A DNA stretch of 64,000 nucleotides, taken from Firmicutes bacterium AM31-12AC (lineage in GTDB: Bacteria; Bacillota; Clostridia; Lachnospirales; Lachnospiraceae). Made by a program: the position numbers and the translations under genes. The stretch lies in NCBI GenBank assembly GCA_003480425.1, contig QUJA01000009.1, positions 1 to 64,000 of the forward strand, read 5' to 3'. The notes beneath the pieces are model-generated. The model was not told the DNA's origin, searched no databases, and was given only the letters and a program-made list of their open reading frames with translations. Numbering within the stretch: the first letter of the stretch is position 1; every line of letters begins with the position of its first letter. Shown one piece after another: positions 63,301-64,000 of this stretch.

Positions 63301-63847
63301 GCTCCGGAATCCCATGGTCCTGTAATTCCAAAAAGAAGTTATCCTTGCCAAATATCTCCTGATACTCTAATGCCGCTTTTTTTGCATTGTCATATAGTCC
63401 TTTTGAAATATAACGCGGAACTTCCCCCGCCAGACATGCACTCAATGCAATGATACCTTCATGATATTCTCTCAACAACGATTTATCTACTCGAGGTTTA
63501 TAATAATACCCATCCACGAATCCTTTTGAAACAATCTTCATCAAATTTGAATATCCTGTATTATTCTCTGCCAAAAGTACAAGATGATAATACCTGTCCT
63601 CACCACCTGTAATCTCCCGGTCGAAACGGGAATTGGGTGCAACATAAACCTCACAGCCAAGAATCGGCTTGATTCCATTCTTTTTTGCTTCCCGATAAAA
63701 ATCAATCACACCATACATAACTCCATGATCTGTGATTGCGGCACTGTTCATCCCAAGTTCTTTGACCCGGGCTACATATTCTTTTATTTTATTAGAACCA
63801 TCCAGCAGACTATACTCCGTATGGACATGTAAATGTGAAAAATTCAT
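60374..63847 (-). CDS. dnaE: DNA polymerase III alpha subunit
   Basis: A 1157-residue replicative polymerase of the DnaE1 type. The N-terminal PHP domain begins FSHLHVHTEYSLLDGSNKIKEYV. The polymerase core has GPGRGSAAGSIVSYCL (~355) and the three catalytic acids, two in MPDIDVDFCFERR (~398) and one further on. HSSMHAAGVVIS (~495) and GIFQLESAGMKGF (~590) follow, then a helix-hairpin-helix region and an OB-fold (~1000). Length is normal for the family. Firmicutes also use PolC; this enzyme extends primers. Intact frame over 3.5 kb. Confidence 0.97.
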   Translation of the reverse strand: MNFSHLHVHTEYSLLDGSNKIKEYVARVKELGMNSAAITDHGVMYGVIDFYREAKKNGIKPILGCEVYVAPNSRFDREITGGEDRYYHLVLLAENNTGYSNLMKIVSKGFVDGYYYKPRVDKSLLREYHEGIIALSACLAGEVPRYISKGLYDNAKKAALEYQEIFGKDNFFLELQDHGIPEQGIVNQRLLQMSEELGIELVATNDVHYTYAEDEKPHDILLCIQTGKKLQDENRMRYEGGQYYVKSPEEMANLFPYALQALENTQKIADRCDVEIEFGVTKLPKYDVPDGMTSWEYLNKLCYEGLERRYENPPEELRERLKYELDTIQHMGYVDYFLIVWDFINYAKRHDIAVGPGRGSAAGSIVSYCLEITNIDPMRYQLLFERFLNPERVSMPDIDVDFCFERRPEVIDYVMRKYGKDRVVQIVTFGTLAARGVIRDVGRVMDLPYAFVDNIAKMIPQELNITIDKALKMNSELRSTYESDEQVKYLIDMCKRLEGLPRHSSMHAAGVVISQKSVDEYVPLSRASDGTIVTQFTMTTLEELGLLKMDFLGLRTLTVIQNAVNLAKQKNPDFQIDKIDYNDQAVLDYIGTGKTDGIFQLESAGMKGFMKELKPHSLEDIIAGISLYRPGPMDFIPQYIKGKNDASSITYDCPQLEPILAPTYGCIVYQEQVMQIVQALAGYTLGRSDLLRRAMSKKKGDVMQKERQIFVYGDEETGVPGCIKNGIDEKTANKIYDEMIDFAKYAFNKSHAAAYAVVSYQTAFLKYYYPVEYMAALMTSVIENPSKVAAYIYACRQMNIKILPPDINRGYADFSVDEGNIRYGLAAIKSIGKPIIQTIVEERKEYGEFKNLEDFISRMSTREALNKRAIENFIKAGALDCLGGTRKQFMSIYIQIVDHVNQEKKYSMTGQMSLFDLVSEEEKSDFQIQLPKVGEYAKETKLAFEKEVLGVYISGHPLEEYEEQWQKAISATTLDFQLDEESNHSKVHDGAREIIGGFITEKTMKATKTNQMMAFVTLEDLLGTVEVVVFPRDYEKNRNLLEVDRKVFIKGRVSEEDDKPSKLICEKVVPFNQIKRELWIQFPDKADYLKNEQIVYGYLADSEGEDEVIIYCQAERAVKRLPKNRNIQIAPQVLSKLMNHYGEKRVKVVEKTIENKI

Positions 63848-63868
63848 ATTCTACCTCTTTTATGATTC

Positions 63869-63903
63869 AAAAAGGGTGGTTCCCATATGGAAACTACCCT
63901 TTT
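63869..63903. terminator. Terminator between the partial gene and dnaE
   Basis: AAAAGGGTGGTT-CCC pairs with GG-AAACTACCCTTTT around ATAT, with short T-runs on both sides. It follows the stop codon of the partial gene at 63944. Confidence 0.75.
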
Positions 63904-63943
63904 CATCACTTCTCAATATCAACATTCTTAATTCAGAAAAATC

Positions 63944-64000
63944 TTATTCTCCATCAAGCATGAATTTAATCAGTCTATCTGTATCTTCTTTTTCGTAAGC
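63944..64000 (-). CDS. 3' end of an unidentified gene (partial)
   Basis: The last 18 codons read YEKEDTDRLIKFMLDGE and stop at TAA 63944-63946, 40 nt before a terminator. The gene runs off the window. The tail is too short to assign; a phosphocarrier HPr-like end is possible but unproven. Confidence 0.5.
   Translation of the reverse strand, partial: AYEKEDTDRLIKFMLDGE

Noticed and set aside
1..64000. CRISPR arrays, rRNA or tRNA genes
   Set aside because: I saw no regular repeat-spacer pattern and no recognisable rRNA or tRNA sequence, although tRNAs can be missed by eye.

Overview
The window reads as chromosome from a low-GC, spore-forming Firmicute, most likely a gut Lachnospiraceae (Dorea, Coprococcus or Blautia type). 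The evidence is indirect: spoIIID, the pfkA-dnaE pair, YesM/YesN-type and GHKL kinases, NSS and MATE transporters, strong AAGGAGG ribosome binding sites, and a nonribosomal peptide synthetase (NRPS) ending in a reductase domain, a type known from gut Clostridia. I have no marker gene that fixes the species. I saw no rRNA, tRNA, CRISPR array or complete insertion sequence.

Layout. 1-5.6 kb: housekeeping and transport genes on the minus strand (cdd, a TrmH-type methyltransferase, DUF218, SseB-like, a MATE exporter, an NSS symporter). 5.6-16.8 kb: a biosynthetic operon on the minus strand, made of a MATE exporter fused to an RsbW-like kinase domain, a three-module NRPS with terminal reductase, and a STAS anti-anti-sigma gene broken by one missing base. 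16.9-20.5 kb: a beta-propeller lipoprotein facing a GHKL histidine kinase across a promoter region with paired direct repeats. 20.5-25.5 kb: a SulP transporter (frameshifted), DegV, a KilA-N protein and a truncated nucleoside phosphorylase.

25.77-45.97 kb: two related integrative elements sit in tandem at the 3' end of guaA. Three 12-bp direct repeats, identical to the last four codons of guaA, mark their ends. A paired repeat lies at the same distance inside each end. Element 1 (25771-37243) is a defence island. Its left arm is an operon of regulator, N6-adenine methyltransferase, PD-(D/E)XK nuclease, membrane protein and ClpB-like AAA+ ATPase. Its right arm is a regulator plus a SMC/ABC-like ATPase. 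Its mobility core was damaged by an inversion that split xis and mob, and by a stop codon. Element 2 (37232-45970) still has xis, integrase, a ribbon-helix-helix protein, a RepA-like ATPase, a MobV relaxase (frameshifted) and TnpV. It carries a lincosamide nucleotidyltransferase and an ABC-F ribosome-protection gene behind a leader-peptide attenuator.

46-64 kb: core chromosome again: guaA, a degenerate HPr, a solute-binding-protein/YesM/YesN operon, spoIIID, a small alarmone synthetase, an aldose epimerase, a trigger-factor-like lipoprotein, DUF1934, murI, pfkA and dnaE.

Five genes (cdd, a MATE gene, the STAS gene, sulP, mob) are each exactly one base short of an open frame, mostly at short homopolymers. 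Either this assembly has indel errors or the genes are decaying, and this must be settled before any of them is called dead.
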